64,000 bases of DNA, from the NCBI RefSeq assembly GCF_018604545.1, contig NZ_CP075896.1, forward strand, positions 1,860,001 to 1,924,000, written 5' to 3'. Made by a program: the position numbers and the translations under genes. Shown here piece by piece: positions 26,434-34,499 of the stretch; the first letter of the stretch is position 1, and the number at the start of each line of letters is the position of its first letter. The DNA is from Streptomyces koelreuteriae. Its GTDB lineage: Bacteria; Actinomycetota; Actinomycetes; Streptomycetales; Streptomycetaceae. The notes under the pieces were generated by a model. It had not been told where the DNA came from, searched no databases, and saw nothing but the letters and a program-made list of their open reading frames with translations.

Positions 26434-27171
26434 TCAGCGGTGTTCGGGGTTGTCCGCGCCCGGACGGCAGCCCGCGTCCCACTCCGAGCGTTGGTTGCCG
26501 TGGGCGGGAACGCCCCCGGCGCGCTTCAGCAGGGCGGCGAGGTGCATCAGGTTCCAGGTCATGAAGCTGGTGTTGCGGTTGGTGAAGTCGTTCTCCGGGC
26601 CGCCCGAGCCCGCGTCGAGGTACGACGGCCCCGGGCCGGCCGCACCGATCCAGCCCGCGTCCGCCTGGGGCGGGATCGTGTACCCGAGGTGCTGGAGGCT
26701 GTAGAGGAGATTCATGGCGCAGTGCTTCACGCCGTCCTCGTTGCCGGTGATCAGACAGCCTCCGACGCGACCGTAGTAGGCGTACTGGCCCTGGGAGTTC
26801 AGCAGGGAGGAGCACGCGTAGAGGCGCTCGACGATCTGCTTGGTCACCGAACTGTTGTCACCCAGCCAGATGGGGCCGGCCAGGACGAGGATGTCCGCCG
26901 CCATCACCCTCTCGTACAACTCCGGCCAGGCGTCGGTGGCGAAGCCATACCGGGTCATGTCCGGGTGGACACCGGGTGCGATGTCGTGGTCGACGGCGCG
27001 GATCAGGTCCGTGGTCACACCCGCGCCGTCCATGATGGCCCGGCTCTTGTCGATCAGGCCCTGGGTGTGGCTGAGCTGCGGAGACGGCTTGAGGGTGCAG
27101 TTGATGTAGAGCGCGGTCAGATCGTCGTAGCGGTGCACGGCATCGGTGGGAGAGGCGGGCTGCGCTGCCAT
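26434..27171 (-). CDS. Flavodoxin-fold NAD(P)H-dependent oxidoreductase
   Basis: A 245-aa protein of the NADPH-dependent FMN reductase superfamily. LTALYINCTLKPSPQLSHTQGLI near 18-40 is the FMN phosphate-binding start, and ADILVLAGPIWLGDNSSVTKQIVERL near 91-116 is the P-x-W/Y flavin-stacking loop. It ends in a 30-aa polar tail. Substrates of such enzymes range from quinones to azo and nitro compounds; no partner suggests one. It is divergent from the DUF4394 gene over a 305-bp gap and probably monocistronic. Confidence 0.88.
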   Translation of the reverse strand: MAAQPASPTDAVHRYDDLTALYINCTLKPSPQLSHTQGLIDKSRAIMDGAGVTTDLIRAVDHDIAPGVHPDMTRYGFATDAWPELYERVMAADILVLAGPIWLGDNSSVTKQIVERLYACSSLLNSQGQYAYYGRVGGCLITGNEDGVKHCAMNLLYSLQHLGYTIPPQADAGWIGAAGPGPSYLDAGSGGPENDFTNRNTSFMTWNLMHLAALLKRAGGVPAHGNQRSEWDAGCRPGADNPEHR

Positions 27172-27476
27172 GGCGGACTCCGGTGAGGAGAACGGACAGG
27201 TGAAGGACCGGGGGGAGGACGGCGCTCCGGGCCGCCCCTACGGCAGCGTCTCGCGGAACTCACGCGATGTCCGGCTACGACCCACCCGAGGACGCCCCAT
27301 TCCCCCAGGACGACTGGGCGCCGCGGCGGGCCCTCCGCACGAGGGCTGTTGCTCCGTTGGCTGCGACACGGTCACGCGCACGCACCACAGCCACACTTTA
27401 GTCCCGTTTGTCTGGTTTTCTGCTGGGTGCTGAGGCTGCCTTCCAGGCGGCCCTCGAATCTGTTCGGAGACGCATG
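27172..27476. other. 305-bp divergent gap with a possible 44-codon ORF
   Basis: Upstream region of two divergent genes. A frame from ATG 27267 to TAG 27399-27401 begins MSGYDPPEDAPFPQDDWAP, which reads like the N-terminus of a cytoplasmic actinobacterial protein, but turns basic and low-quality after about 20 codons. It may be a truncated gene start. There is no strong ribosome site and no other feature. Confidence 0.3.
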
Positions 27477-28325
27477 ATGCGTAGCGCAGTTGTCGCTGTC
27501 GCCCTGGCCGCCACCACGGCCGCCGCCACCCCAGCCACCGCCCACGCCCAGGGCAGTTGGGACGGTAACGGAAAGCGCCTGCTCAGCGTCGGGCTGACCA
27601 CGGACCAGCGCCTGGTCGGCTTCGACATCCACACCCCCGGCGACCCATGGGACCTGGGCCGGATCAGCGGCCTGTCCGGCGACAGAAGGCTGATCGGGAT
27701 CGACTTCCGCGTGCAGAACGGCAAGCTCTACGGTGTCGGAAACGCCGGCGGCATCTACACCATCACCAGCAGGGCCCAGGCGGTGAAGGTCTCCCGGCTG
27801 ACCGTCCCGCTGTCGGGCACGAACTTCGGAGTGGACTTCAACCCGGCCGCGAACCGGCTGAGGGTGATCAGCGACACCGGGCAGAACCTGCGGCACAACA
27901 TCGACGACCCCTCCGCACGGTTCACCACCATCGCCGACGGCGCGCTGACCAACCCGACCACACCGCCGACCAGGGCACGGGGCGTGACCGGAGCGGCGTA
28001 CACGAACAACGACCTCAACGCGGCGACCGCGACGACGCTGTTCGACATCGACACCGTCCACGACCGCGTCGTGGTGCAGTCCCCGGCGAACGCCGGCAAC
28101 CTGGCCCCCACCGGCAACCTCGGCTTCAACGCCGGTCCCTCGGCCGGGTTCGACATCTACTACAAGAAGGAAACCGGGGACAACAAGGGCTTCGCCGCCC
28201 TGAGCACGTCGGGTCGATACCGCTTCTACAGCGTCAACGTCCTCAATGGCGACACCGACAGCCTCGGCGCCTTCCCCGCCGGCCGGCAGGTCTTCGACAT
28301 CGCCCTGCCCCTCGACCAGAACTAG
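27477..28325 (+). CDS. Secreted DUF4394 domain protein
   Basis: A 282-aa exported protein. Signal peptide: MRSAVVAVALAATTAAATPATAHAQ, cleavage near 23. The rest is a DUF4394 domain with the repeated beta-propeller-like phrases LVGFDIHTPGD, LIGIDFRVQNGKLYGVGNAGGIYTI and FGVDFNPAANRLRVISDTGQNLRHN; members are secreted or in cell-surface architectures, with no known catalysis. The ATG at 27477 has GGAG 7 bases upstream; an adjacent ATG at 27474 is closer than ideal. Confidence 0.9.
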   Translation: MRSAVVAVALAATTAAATPATAHAQGSWDGNGKRLLSVGLTTDQRLVGFDIHTPGDPWDLGRISGLSGDRRLIGIDFRVQNGKLYGVGNAGGIYTITSRAQAVKVSRLTVPLSGTNFGVDFNPAANRLRVISDTGQNLRHNIDDPSARFTTIADGALTNPTTPPTRARGVTGAAYTNNDLNAATATTLFDIDTVHDRVVVQSPANAGNLAPTGNLGFNAGPSAGFDIYYKKETGDNKGFAALSTSGRYRFYSVNVLNGDTDSLGAFPAGRQVFDIALPLDQN

Positions 28326-28431
28326 GCACAGCAGTCGCCCTCGGCTGGATCTCCAGCGGTTCCACACCCCTGGCGGTCATGGCCGAGGGCCCTCCGCCGT
28401 TCAGCCGGGCAGGGGGGACGTCGCCGGGATG

Positions 28432-28848
28432 TCATTCATCGGTGCCGCACGGCAACTCGGCCCACACCGTGTGGCCGAGGCCGTCAGGCAGGTCACCCCA
28501 GTCACAGGCGAGCGCGTCGACGAGACGGAGTCCACGCCCTCCCCCGCTCAGGTACGCCGAGGGATGCCTCCACTTCGCCCGAACCAGTTCGCTACTGAAC
28601 GGGGTGCCGGCGTCCGTGACCCCGATCCTGACCCGCTGGCCTCCGCCCGCGCCCCGAAGAGTGAGGGACAGCCGGACCGGCGGCTCTCCGTACCGCAAGG
28701 CGTTGGCCAACAACTCACTGACGATGAGTACGGCGTCATCAGCCAGTTCGCCTATGCCCCAGCGCTCCAGCCGGCCGCGGACATTCCTGCGCACGGAACT
28801 GAAGCGGCAGGCCGACGAGCCGACGAGTTCCCCACATGCCGTTCTCAT
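28432..28848 (-). CDS. ATP-binding regulatory protein (HATPase_c_2, anti-sigma-factor-like)
   Basis: A 138-aa GHKL-type ATPase. N-box IVSELLANALRYG near 44-56, G1 VTDAGTP near 78 and G2 SGGGRGLRLVDALACDWG near 101-118. Streptomyces encode dozens of such small RsbW/SpoIIAB-like proteins, which act as anti-sigma factors or as phosphorylation partners of STAS proteins. No STAS or sigma gene is adjacent, so its partner is unknown. A gap of 142 bp separates it from the divergent molybdopterin oxidoreductase gene. Confidence 0.88.
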   Translation of the reverse strand: MRTACGELVGSSACRFSSVRRNVRGRLERWGIGELADDAVLIVSELLANALRYGEPPVRLSLTLRGAGGGQRVRIGVTDAGTPFSSELVRAKWRHPSAYLSGGGRGLRLVDALACDWGDLPDGLGHTVWAELPCGTDE

Positions 28849-28990
28849 GGCGCCTCATCCCTTTCCTTCTCACTGGTGATCCGTTGCAGGTGCGGATGCG
28901 GATGGGATTCGGCTCGGTCGGAGAGAAGGTCACTTCCGATCTAGCGATCGGGCGACCAATCCTTCGGTCCCCCGGTACCGGATTCCCCAC

Positions 28991-30607
28991 GTGACAGAGA
29001 CGACGAGGAAGCCACGAAATCCCCGCCCCTGGCTACGGAGGTCGCTCGGGGCACTCAGCGGCGCCCTCGCGGGATTCGCGGCGCTCGCTGTCGCCGAACT
29101 CGTGTCGGCAGGAGTACGCCCGCAGGCCGGTCCCGTCGTCGCGGTCGGAGGTGCGGCGATCGACCGCACGCCGACGGGCGTGAAGGACTGGGCGATCCGA
29201 AACTTCGGCACCAACGACAAGCTGGTTCTCCAACTCGGGATCCTCGCTGTGCTGTCGGTGTTCGCACTGGCATTGGGCCTTGTGGCACTGCGCTACCGGC
29301 GGTCCGGGGCGGCGGGCGTCTTGGTGTTCGGGGTGGTCGGAGCGGCAGCGGCCACGACGCGCCCCGACTCGACCGGACTGGCAGACGCGCTGCCCTCGAT
29401 CGCGGGCGCGCTCATCGGCTCCTGCGTCCTTTTCGCCCTGGCCGGACGCCTCGCACTGCCCGGCCCCACGCCGAGCGCGATCGGCCACGAGGAGGACGAC
29501 TCGGCGCACTCACCAGGCTGGGACCGTCGCGGCTTCGTGATCGCGGCGACGCTTGCCGCCGCAGCATCCGCCGGGGCAGGCGCCCTGGGCCGAACCCTGA
29601 ACGGTTCACGCGGCCAGGAGGCGATCGCCTCACGCAAGGACGTCGCCCTGCCGCCCCCCGCGTCTGCGGCCCCCGCCGTCCCGAGGGGCGCCCAGCTCCG
29701 AATCCCCGGGATCAGTGCCTTCACCACCCCGAACAGCGACTTCTACCGCGTGGACACCGCGCTCGTCGTTCCGAAGGTGGACGCGACGCGATGGCGGCTG
29801 CGCATCCACGGCCGGGGCGTCCCCCGCCCGGTCACCCTCTCCTTCGACGACCTGCTGCGGCGGGAGCTGATCGAGCGCGACATCACCCTCACCTGTGTGT
29901 CGAACGAGGTCGGCGGCCCCTACGTCGGCAACGCCCGCTGGACCGGCGTACGCCTCGCGGACCTGCTGGCCGAGTGCGGGGTACGGCCCCCGTCCCGGGG
30001 CGGACCGGCCGACCAGCTGGTGGCCCGCTCGGTGGACGGCATGACGATCGGAACCCCCGTCGAGGACATCATGGACGGCCGCGACGCCCTCCTCGCCCTC
30101 GGCATGAACGGCGAGCCCCTGCCCTTCGCCCACGGCTTCCCGGTCCGCATGGTCGTCCCCGGCCTCTACGGCTACGTCTCGGCCTGCAAATGGATCAAGG
30201 ACATCGAACTCACCACCTTCGACGCCTACGACGCGTACTGGGTCAAACGCAACTGGGCCCGCAGAGCTCCGATCAAGACCCAGTCCCGCATCGACACCCC
30301 GAAGCCCTTCGCCCGCCCCGGTTCCGGCACGGTCATGGTCGGCGGCGTCGCCTGGGCCCAGCACCGCGGCATCGACAAGGTCGAACTCCGCGTCGACGAC
30401 GGCCCCTGGCAGGAGGCCCGCCTCGCCACCGAGGACTCCCGGGACACCTGGCGCCAGTGGTCCTTCCCCTGGCGGGCCACCCAGGGCACCCACACCCTCA
30501 CAGCGCGCGCCACCGACCGCACCGGCACCCTCCAGACCGAGAAACGCACCCGCACGGTCCCCGACGGGGCCAGCGGCTGGCACTCAGTGGTGGTGACCGT
30601 CGATTAG
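28991..30607 (+). CDS. Membrane-anchored molybdopterin-dependent oxidoreductase (sulfite oxidase family)
   Basis: A 538-aa protein. Four or so helices at about 20-40, 75-95, 105-120 and 130-155 precede a RRGF...AAA twin-arginine-like stretch near 178-195. The Mo-cofactor domain (about 230-420) has its ligand Cys in ITLTCVSNEVGGPYVGNARWTGV; MNGEPLPFAHGFPVRMVVPGLYGYVSACKWI is the conserved distal loop. An Ig-like dimerisation domain follows (GVAWAQHRGIDKVELRVDDGPW, about 445-535). The module order differs from the protein at 23573-24841. Probably extracytoplasmic; substrate unknown. Confidence 0.9.
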   Translation: MTETTRKPRNPRPWLRRSLGALSGALAGFAALAVAELVSAGVRPQAGPVVAVGGAAIDRTPTGVKDWAIRNFGTNDKLVLQLGILAVLSVFALALGLVALRYRRSGAAGVLVFGVVGAAAATTRPDSTGLADALPSIAGALIGSCVLFALAGRLALPGPTPSAIGHEEDDSAHSPGWDRRGFVIAATLAAAASAGAGALGRTLNGSRGQEAIASRKDVALPPPASAAPAVPRGAQLRIPGISAFTTPNSDFYRVDTALVVPKVDATRWRLRIHGRGVPRPVTLSFDDLLRRELIERDITLTCVSNEVGGPYVGNARWTGVRLADLLAECGVRPPSRGGPADQLVARSVDGMTIGTPVEDIMDGRDALLALGMNGEPLPFAHGFPVRMVVPGLYGYVSACKWIKDIELTTFDAYDAYWVKRNWARRAPIKTQSRIDTPKPFARPGSGTVMVGGVAWAQHRGIDKVELRVDDGPWQEARLATEDSRDTWRQWSFPWRATQGTHTLTARATDRTGTLQTEKRTRTVPDGASGWHSVVVTVD

Positions 30608-30656
30608 CCCCACCCGAGCCACGTCCCGAGCTGGGGCCGCCCGACGCACCTCCGGG

Positions 30657-31259
30657 CTAGAGAAGGTCCCGCCAGAAGGGGGCAGTCGCTCGCGGGCTCA
30701 GGCGATCGTCGACCTCGCCCCGCGCCTCGTCGAACTCCCGATTCATGTAATCGGCCAGGTCCATGCCGTAATACACGATGTCGGTCTGCCACATCGAGAG
30801 CACCGGATGCCCGAAGCTTCCCCGGCCCGCCGGCAGGTATCGGTGGGCATACACGGGCACCAGCACCGGCGCCTCTGCCAGATGATGCCGCGCCGTCGCC
30901 AGTGCCGTCGTCCCGTCAGCCGGACGCTCACCCCACCCCTCGTACCAGAACCCGTTGTCCTCGACATCGAGCAGAACACCCTCGACCGGCCAGTCGAGTT
31001 GTCGACGCAAGCTGCCCGAATCGCCGCCGCGCCACTCCGGCCAGGGCCTGGACCAGGTCTGCCCGTCCTCGGGAGGGACATTGACCGGAAGCCCGGCCGC
31101 AAGAAACGCTCGGTGATCGTCCGCGAACTCGAAGCCGCACTCGCCCTCGATGCGCGTGAACTCGGCTTCCGTCAGCCCCGACTCGAACTCATAGAGACCT
31201 GTCCGTGCCAGACGACATGCGGCCTCCGCACCCAGGCGTACCCCCTCATCACTGATCAC
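30657..31259 (-). CDS. SMI1/KNR4 (SUKH)-like protein
   Basis: A 200-aa protein. The segment GLTEAEFTRIEGECGFEFADDHRAFLAAGLPVN (about 28-60) matches the SUKH start pattern of a helix with E-x2-L/I-E-x-E-x-G followed by P-x-D-x-x-FL, and DWPVEGVLLDVEDNGFWYEGWGERP (about 87-111) is typical for bacterial homologues. SUKH proteins often serve as immunity proteins to polymorphic toxins, but many Streptomyces copies are free-standing. It lies just downstream of the caspase gene, 238 bp apart and on the same strand. Confidence 0.75.
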   Translation of the reverse strand: MISDEGVRLGAEAACRLARTGLYEFESGLTEAEFTRIEGECGFEFADDHRAFLAAGLPVNVPPEDGQTWSRPWPEWRGGDSGSLRRQLDWPVEGVLLDVEDNGFWYEGWGERPADGTTALATARHHLAEAPVLVPVYAHRYLPAGRGSFGHPVLSMWQTDIVYYGMDLADYMNREFDEARGEVDDRLSPRATAPFWRDLL

Positions 31260-31497
31260 CGCTGCACGCTAGCGCCGACCGCAGCCAACCGTCACCCGAG
31301 TTACGCAACGGCATCACCTCGGCGTACCCGAGGCCATGCCGGTCCGGCTGTGCCGGATCATGTTGATATCGAGTTCTGGACGGCAGTGCTTGATGCGCCC
31401 TCAGCAGACTCGCTGCAGCCCGCGACACAGGTAGCCGGACTGCCCCGTCGCCCCTTGGACTGCCCGGGCCATCGGCGGAGGCGGGATGGCCGCGCCG
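31260..31497. other. 238-bp gap downstream of the caspase gene
   Basis: No supported gene. On the plus strand a short stretch reads protein-like (DHVDIEFWTAVLDAPSADS, about 31355-31415) without a start or ribosome site and then degrades, which could be a gene remnant. The stretch 31357-31380 is AT-richer than usual and could contain the promoter for the SUKH-like gene. Confidence 0.3.
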
Positions 31498-32628
31498 TCA
31501 CGTTCGCGTGGGTCCACCGCTGGAGTGCTCTCGGGTCCAGTAGGCCAAGGCACGTTCCGCCTTGGGAAGGGCCCGGTGGGGGGACGGCTTGGTGCGGAGG
31601 GTGTCCACCAGGGCGGACAGCAGGGCCGTGGCCTGGTCGGGGAATCCGGCGATGCCGGTCATGACGGCGTGGTTGCGGCGGACGTCGATGCTGAAGTCGT
31701 CGAGCGGGCCCAGGACCTCGGCCGCGTCCCGGGCCAGATCGGCCAGGACGTGGAGCAGTTGGGGCAGCCGCGCCGGGTCGGGCACGGGGGTTTCGGGTGA
31801 CGGCTCGGTGAGGTTCTTGAGCCGCTGGGCGAAGGCGGCCCGGGCACGCAGTCCCGCCGGTGTCCGCTGGGTGCCGTGAGCCGGGTTGAGCGCCAGCGCG
31901 ATGTGGCCCGAGCCGTCGACCGTCTGCTGGTGGGGCGCGGGATATCCGGTGGGGATGATCCCCGCCCGCGGTGCCGGGGTGGTCGGCAGTACCACCGCCA
32001 GCCTGTCGTAGAGCGCGGAGAGGGCGAGATGGCGAGGCCCGTCGGGCAGTCCCTCGTCGAGGATCCGGAGCAGCTCCCCGGTAAAGCCGGTATGCGTTCC
32101 CTCGGGCGGGAACAGGGCCTTGACGGTGCGGCCGCACGCGGTGAGCAGGTGGATGCCGTGTCCGTCCGGTCCGAGGGCGCGGGCGGAGAAGCAGCAGTCG
32201 AGAATCGCGACCTTGTGTCTCGCCGACGATTCCCTCATCAGGCTGGCGACTTCGGCGAACGGCAGGGCCGGGCTCGGCTCACCCCCTCCGTCGTCCTGTC
32301 TGGTGGGAGTGAGGGCCAGGCAGAGACGGTCGTTGCGGCCCAGCAGTCCATGGCCGCAGTAGGAGAAGAGCAGCAGGTCGAGGTCCGGTTCCCGGACCAT
32401 ACGGCGCAGGGGATCCAGCACCTGGCGGGTGTCGGCGGGATCCAGGACCACCGTGGTTCGGCGCGCGTCGAACACCCCCCTTTCTCCGCTGAGGGCGGCC
32501 CCCAGGGCTCGGGCTGTGGTCACAGCCTGAGGTATGCGGGTCAGGGACTTGGGGCCGACGTGCCGACCGGTGCCGACGAGCAGCGCGTACGCGGCGCCGG
32601 GTGCGGGGGGCCACACGGCCCAGGTCAT
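31498..32628 (-). CDS. Caspase-family (C14-like) cysteine protease
   Basis: A 376-aa protein. The caspase fold is at about 12-215: AAYALLVGTGRHVG, LLLFSYCGHGLLGRNDRLCLAL with catalytic His93, and KVAILDCCFSARAL with catalytic Cys146 (Cys145 adjacent). The remaining C-terminal 160 aa are helical and may be an effector-associated domain; HTGFTGELLRILDEGLPDGP is the usual post-catalytic helix. The ATG overlaps the EACC1 gene stop as ATGA, so the two are made together. Caspase-like proteases in bacterial conflict systems kill or disable the cell once triggered. There is no signal peptide, so it should be cytoplasmic. Confidence 0.9.
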   Translation of the reverse strand: MTWAVWPPAPGAAYALLVGTGRHVGPKSLTRIPQAVTTARALGAALSGERGVFDARRTTVVLDPADTRQVLDPLRRMVREPDLDLLLFSYCGHGLLGRNDRLCLALTPTRQDDGGGEPSPALPFAEVASLMRESSARHKVAILDCCFSARALGPDGHGIHLLTACGRTVKALFPPEGTHTGFTGELLRILDEGLPDGPRHLALSALYDRLAVVLPTTPAPRAGIIPTGYPAPHQQTVDGSGHIALALNPAHGTQRTPAGLRARAAFAQRLKNLTEPSPETPVPDPARLPQLLHVLADLARDAAEVLGPLDDFSIDVRRNHAVMTGIAGFPDQATALLSALVDTLRTKPSPHRALPKAERALAYWTREHSSGGPTRT

Positions 32629-33038
32629 CCATCCGCTCCGGGCGGGGTGACGGCGAACGCGGACAGCTGGTCCATGACCGCGGCCAGTTGGTCCTCGTCG
32701 TCGACCGTGCCACTGACGCGGGTGCCGTCGGGCCGCACCACTTCGAAATCGATCCGCCGGTAGGCCGGACGCCGTTGCTGCAGCCAGAGGAAGAAGGTGT
32801 TGGTGACCGCGGCGATCACCGCTGCGGAGGCGTTGATGACGTCCACGGCGACGGCGACATCGCCCTGTTCACCGGGGGCGGGCGGCTGGGTGCGCAGGCT
32901 CGCCCTGCCGTCCAGCTGATCCGTGTCGTTGATCCACTCCGCCAGGTCCCTGTTCAGGGTGTCGGCTTGAGCCTCCGAACCCGGGAAGGCGAAGGTCAGC
33001 GCGTTCTCCTGCAGCCGGGATGCGGGTGCTTCGGGCAT
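32625..33038 (-). CDS. Effector-associated constant component EACC1-like protein
   Basis: A 137-aa protein. The pattern LNRDLAEWINDTDQLDGRASL near 28-48, PPAPGEQGDVAVAVDVINAS near 52-71, a hydrophobic helix NTFFLWLQQRR near 80-90, and a beta hairpin FEVVRPDGTRVSGTVDDEDQLAAVM near 98-122 match EACC1, described as the invariant adaptor beside caspase, trypsin or other effectors in actinobacterial conflict systems. It precedes and overlaps the caspase gene. GGAG lies 9 bases before the ATG. The call rests on pattern memory and gene context. Confidence 0.78.
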   Translation of the reverse strand: MPEAPASRLQENALTFAFPGSEAQADTLNRDLAEWINDTDQLDGRASLRTQPPAPGEQGDVAVAVDVINASAAVIAAVTNTFFLWLQQRRPAYRRIDFEVVRPDGTRVSGTVDDEDQLAAVMDQLSAFAVTPPGADG

Positions 33039-33089
33039 GTCCAGTGGCTCCTGTCGGTCGGTGGGATCATTGCGGGGCCGGAGTTCGGC

Positions 33090-33182
33090 GGTTGGGTTGA
33101 TGCGGGACCTGGGGTTCTGTGGTCGGATCGCTGGGACACCGGGCGTTCGGCGGTCGGATCGCTGCGACACCGGGCGTTCGGC
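33090..33182. repeat. 31-bp tandem repeats between EACC1 and the upstream gene
   Basis: Two near-perfect 31-bp units (33121-33151 and 33152-33182, one mismatch) share the core ACACCGGGCGTTCGGC. A third unit of exactly 31 bp at 33090-33120 matches at about 20 positions, and a further 34-bp degenerate unit may precede it from 33056. Together they fill nearly the whole 146-bp gap before the EACC1 start. Confidence 0.8.
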
Positions 33183-33184
33183 GG

Positions 33185-34408
33185 TCAGGCATCGGAGTCG
33201 AAGTCGGCCCAGCCGGCGTCGGTGCTGCCGGCGGGTGCCGCGTGGCGCGGGATGCTCGGCGCCTGTCGACTCAGCGCGAAGAGTTCGGGCTCGCCGGGCT
33301 CCTCGTGGGGCAGGCGGAAAACGGCAGCCACCTCGTCGGCGTCCACGAGATCGGCGAGCGCCGTCACCGTACTCGGGTCGCTCAGCCACAGCTGCCCCGC
33401 AGCCGGAACACGCAAGAACGGCGGGACCTCCTGCCAGTAGGCCTCCGGAAGCCAGTCCCGGTTGACGCCCAGCAGGTTGCCGCAGGCCACCTGGTGTTCC
33501 TCCCAGCTCTGCGGGTGAACGACCCTCGCCCCGGAACTCGTCGGCGCCAGGGTGTGGCCGATGAGGCTGGTCAGGACATCGGACACCGGGCCGTCGCCCT
33601 CGACGGCGACCGAGACGCGTGCCCGGTGCAGCCGCCCGGTGCAGCGTCGCGATGCCGCGTCGTACAGAGCGTGAGCCTCCTGGGCGAAGGGGTCGCCCGG
33701 CACGGGCCCCCCGTACATGGGGTCGGGTGGTCCCGGTGCCGCGAGGGTCCCGAACACCTGCGCTCTCATCGTCAGGCCCTCGGCCAGTCCGGGCGGAGCG
33801 GAGCACGGTTCGAGGCACACGCTGACCACCGTCCGCCGTGGCTCCGCCGCCAGTTGGGCCCAGATCCGGGTCCAGGAAGGCTCATGGGCGTCGAATCGGG
33901 ACACCGCGGTCGCGATGCGTTCCGCTCCCCAGAGGCGGGTCAAGGTCCGGCAGGTGATGCGTTTGCGGATCTCGGCGATCGCGCCGCCCGCCGGCACGAA
34001 CGGGGCGAGCAGACGCGCGAGCTCCGTGGTGTCCTCGATCCGGGTTCCCGTCACGTGCGCCGGGAACCGGGCCAGGGTGGGCAGCGCCTCCCGCGCGGCC
34101 CGGACCGCGGCTGCCGGGTCGGCGCCGTACACCTGGGCGATGACGACGGTTTCGATCCGTCCGCTCGCCGGATCGCTGATGAACCGCAGATCCCAGCGGG
34201 CTGTGGTGCGATCCGTCCAGAGCGCCGCGAGCCAGGTCCGCTCGGCGGCGACCCGGTCGGCTCCGCGACGGGCTTCGGAGAACTCCGGGTAGAGGCCCCC
34301 GGGCAGCGGAACGGGACTCAGCGCGAAGGCGACGTAGGCCCAGGTCTCCCCGTTGGGGGCACCGCGCAGCAGGATGCCCCGCGCGTCCCTGGGACCGGCT
34401 TCGGTCAT
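33185..34408 (-). CDS. Conserved protein of unknown function in the conflict operon
   Basis: A 407-aa soluble protein. Its first 130 residues (ILLRGAPNGETWAYVAFALSPVPLPGGLYPE ... RWDLRFISDPASGRIETVVIAQVYG) recall the beta-rich N-terminal domains that precede VirB4/HerA-type ATPases. The C-terminus, ADEVAAVFRLPHEEPGEP, resembles the linker just before such ATPases, yet no Walker A follows and the gene stops. It could be a stand-alone version whose ATPase is elsewhere or lost. It ends two bases from the tandem repeats and is co-directional with EACC1 and caspase. The similarity is weak and needs profile comparison. Confidence 0.6.
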   Translation of the reverse strand: MTEAGPRDARGILLRGAPNGETWAYVAFALSPVPLPGGLYPEFSEARRGADRVAAERTWLAALWTDRTTARWDLRFISDPASGRIETVVIAQVYGADPAAAVRAAREALPTLARFPAHVTGTRIEDTTELARLLAPFVPAGGAIAEIRKRITCRTLTRLWGAERIATAVSRFDAHEPSWTRIWAQLAAEPRRTVVSVCLEPCSAPPGLAEGLTMRAQVFGTLAAPGPPDPMYGGPVPGDPFAQEAHALYDAASRRCTGRLHRARVSVAVEGDGPVSDVLTSLIGHTLAPTSSGARVVHPQSWEEHQVACGNLLGVNRDWLPEAYWQEVPPFLRVPAAGQLWLSDPSTVTALADLVDADEVAAVFRLPHEEPGEPELFALSRQAPSIPRHAAPAGSTDAGWADFDSDA

Positions 34409-34499
34409 CTGGCCCTTCCCTTTCCGCTCTCACCGGTCTTCCCGGGCGGGCCCGCCAGTCCGTCGGTGCTCCCGGGCCCGCCCGTTCCCTCGGGGCGCG

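Noticed and set aside
27267..27401. 44-aa gene MSGYDPPEDAPFPQ...
   Set aside because: Natural-looking first 20 residues but no ribosome site and degenerate afterwards; kept only inside the gap entry.
28337..28390. Terminator hairpin between the DUF4394 and HATPase genes
   Set aside because: GCCCTCGGC/GCCGAGGGC arms exist, but the loop is about 36 bases; too long to list as a feature.
31358..31497. Extension of the caspase or SUKH-like genes into their gap
   Set aside because: Both have natural stops and starts; the readable plus-strand fragment has no start and no partner.
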